A stretch of 64,000 nt of DNA. Origin: Apis mellifera. Taxonomy: Eukaryota > Arthropoda > Insecta > Hymenoptera > Apidae. The number at the start of each line of letters is the position of its first letter. Within the stretch, counting starts at the first letter, position 1. Where the stretch lies: positions 13,844,963 to 13,908,962 of the forward strand of contig NC_037643.1 in assembly GCF_003254395.2 (NCBI RefSeq), given 5' to 3'. Of this stretch, positions 61,851-64,000 are shown one piece after another. A program made the translations under genes and the position numbers. The notes under the pieces are model-generated. The model did not search any database and was not told where the DNA came from. It saw only the letters and a list, made by a program, of their open reading frames with translations.

Positions 61851-62050
61851 CTTGAAACGGGAGCAAAACCCAGCAAAACCCTCCAACTACGATTCTTCCC
61901 TCCCCTTTAAACCGGCCGAGTGTCAAAGAAACGTCTCTCCTCTCGCAAAATGCCTCTTAAGCCCGGGGGCCGCCCCATGTCGGACGACAAAAGACGGGGG
62001 AAACAGGGAAACCGTAGAGAAGAACCGTCCCGGTTGCATCGGATGGCAGC

Positions 62051-62085
<35 letters not shown>

Positions 62086-62879
62086 AAGGATGATACAAAA
62101 TATTAATATCGCGCCGGTTTCCCTCATAACTCACGGGCCGATGAGCTCGTTACGCACGCTCCACGGCGTCCATATCCCTAGGGACGAGCGGCGTGGGGCC
62201 CCAGGGATAAGCAAAAGAAGGGGGGAGGGGAGAGGTCTCTCTTTGCGCGTGTCTTTGTGCTTCTCAGAAGGTTGGAGGACCCATTGTGCCCGTTCGAGAT
62301 CTCGCGTTCTCGATGGAAAAGTATCTCCCTTCCCCTTCTCCTCTCTCCTCTTATTATGAAGCGACGTAACTCGTCAAAAATATTGTGATTGGTCGGCCAT
62401 TGAGTTATACCTGCGTTCTATAATAGATAAAGAGAGGAAGAGAGAGAGAGAGGAAGGTTGGAAAGTAGGTTCTTCTTCCTCTTCTTCCTCCTTTGATTCG
62501 TTCGGGGGTTGAAGAATATCATATTTTCGGGGTCGGTGGGCAGCAACCAGTGTCCCTGGAATTTCGTGTGACGCGTGGACAAAGGTGGAGTGCGGATCTT
62601 CCTGGGGGAAAATCTTGAGTTGAGGATGATTAGGTTCGACGTTAGGGGGAGATATTTGGGGGGATGCGCGTTTTTTGATTTCGAGAACCGCCGTTGAACT
62701 CTTGCGCGGCGAGGCTCTCCTCTCCTCCCCTCTCCTCCGGTATCACGGATCGATGAATTTTTACATGTTTTTTTTCTTCTTTTTTCTGGAATAGAGTTTG
62801 AATTCGGGTTCGTAGAGTGGTTTCATGGACACATATGTCGCTTTTAAATTTTTCTTGCTTTCTTGAAAAATTGTTCCTG
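61851..62879. other. GC-rich unique island, no gene recognised
   Basis: Rich in CpG at 61900-62360, with a (TC)n run at 62056-62082 and a GA run near 62431-62452. Open frames of 84-89 codons on + carry no known domain. Confidence 0.45.
62056..62082 (+). repeat. (TC)n microsatellite
   Basis: About 13 uninterrupted TC dinucleotides lie within a GC-rich island. Confidence 0.95.
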
Positions 62880-64000
62880 TTAGTTCAAACACTTGTTGAT
62901 TCGAAATTTCTGGTCCAAATGAGAATCATAAGAAAATTTCGATCCCATTTATGTGGACAGACTTGCTTCTGGAAATGAAAATCACTCTTGTTCCCTTAAT
63001 TCAAACTTTTTAAACTTGTGATCAAATAAGAATTATTTCAATCTTTCAAATATGTTTGATTCCTGTCCGAAACGAATAGCTTCGCTTCATCATTAATCTC
63101 CTGTTCCCTTAATTCAAAAACTTTTTATAAACTTGTGATCAAATAAGAATTATCGAAACTTTCAATCAATAAATATATTCGATCCTCGATCCTCGTTCCA
63201 TTTTTTTCCAAGCGAATTAAATTTTATCAAGAAAGAGAAGAGAATTCTTCTATCAACGATTTTTTCTCCGCTAATTTCGACCAAAAACATAAAAATTTAT
63301 TAGCTTAATAGTTTCAGTAGTTTAATAGTCGTATTCAATGGTTACTCGATAATATTCGACCTATTCGACGGACAGATTTCCAGAACGAAAAGCTTCGCAT
63401 CATCATTAATCATCCCTGTTCCCTTAATTCAAAAACTTTTTATAAATTTCTGATTAAATAAGAATTATCGAAACTTTCAATCAATAAATATATTCGATAC
63501 CATTTATTCAGCGAATTTCCCTATCAAACGATTTTTCCTCCGTCGATTTCTATACAAAAATTTAATAATTATATAAATTCTATATTAATAAATTCTATAC
63601 AAAAATACTAACCTAATTTTATTAATCTAATACGACGGTTTCAATAATCGTATTCAATAATTATTATAATATTATATAATTATATATATATATATATATA
63701 TTATAATATTTGCGGACAGATTTCCTGCTTTGTTCTATACTTTTCCCTGCCAAACGATTTTTCCTCCGCCGATTTCGATGCAAAAATTTCCTAACCTAAT
63801 TTTATTAATCCAATATGACCGTTTCAATAATTCCTATTCAATAATTACTCGATAATATTCGATCTATTCGGCGGACAGATTTCCTATTCCATATTTTCCC
63901 ATGCCAAACGATTTTTCCTTCGCCGATTTCAATGCAAAAAATTTATTAACGATTTATTATTATAATACGACCATTTCAATGATCATATTAATAATTACTC
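62880..64000. repeat. Tandem array, unit about 180-350 bp, 4-5 copies, running off the right edge
   Basis: A first block pair, TTCCCTTAATTCAAAAACTT and GATCAAATAAGAATTATCGA, recurs near 62993, 63107 and 63420. A second set, CCAAACGATTTTTCCTCCGC, CCTAACCTAATTTTATTAAT, ACCGTTTCAATAATCGTATT and GATAATATTCGACCTATTCG, recurs near 63260-63380, 63530-63720, 63745-63880 and 63900 onward. The array continues past the end of the window. Confidence 0.88.

Noticed and set aside
1..64000. CRISPR array
   Set aside because: The repeats are contiguous tandem units without unique spacers, in animal DNA; none has the repeat-spacer layout.

Overview
The window looks like nuclear DNA of a bee, most probably the genus Apis. 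The grounds are: very AT-rich sequence alternating with short GC-rich, CpG-containing islands; a mariner element with mellifera-type ends; and several nuclear copies of insect mitochondrial rRNA genes (numts), which are known to be frequent in honey bees. The species cannot be settled by eye. No complete host protein-coding gene, tRNA gene, CRISPR array or bacterial-type operon could be supported. The stretch reads as intergenic DNA or one very long intron.

The dominant feature is tandem repetition. About 23 separate arrays, with units of roughly 45 to 365 bp and mostly 100-250 bp, together cover close to half of the 64 kb. Each array has its own unit; I saw no unit shared between arrays, apart from the related pair that makes up 50090-52500. 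Between the arrays lie islands of 0.3-7 kb that are richer in GC, carry microsatellites and polypurine/polypyrimidine tracts, and may hold regulatory elements. Their open reading frames look like chance.

Three stretches of mitochondrial rRNA origin are present, all in the sense direction on the + strand. At 12620-14150 a fragment of the large rRNA gene (rrnL) has itself been tandemly amplified. At 33077-33956 a piece of the small rRNA gene (rrnS), probably with part of the adjoining AT-rich control region, sits inside a nuclear minisatellite with clean junctions. At 8188-8510 a strongly diverged rrnL-like segment interrupts the third copy of another repeat (less certain).

One mariner element (26357-27275, 919 bp) keeps perfect 30-bp terminal inverted repeats. 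It has lost the 5' part of its transposase gene, carries a one-base frameshift, and has lost the first catalytic aspartate.

Layout. 1-4140: two arrays around a small island. 4140-7348: island. 7348-14150: three arrays, two with mitochondrial content. 14150-24570: islands alternating with four arrays. 24570-28640: GC-rich island holding the mariner. 28640-46430: eight arrays separated by islands. 46430-52500: island, then two long arrays. 52500-59300: the longest mostly unique stretch. 59300-64000: three arrays around two short islands, the last array running off the right edge. There is no evidence for genes working together here; the interest lies in genome dynamics and possible cis-regulatory islands.
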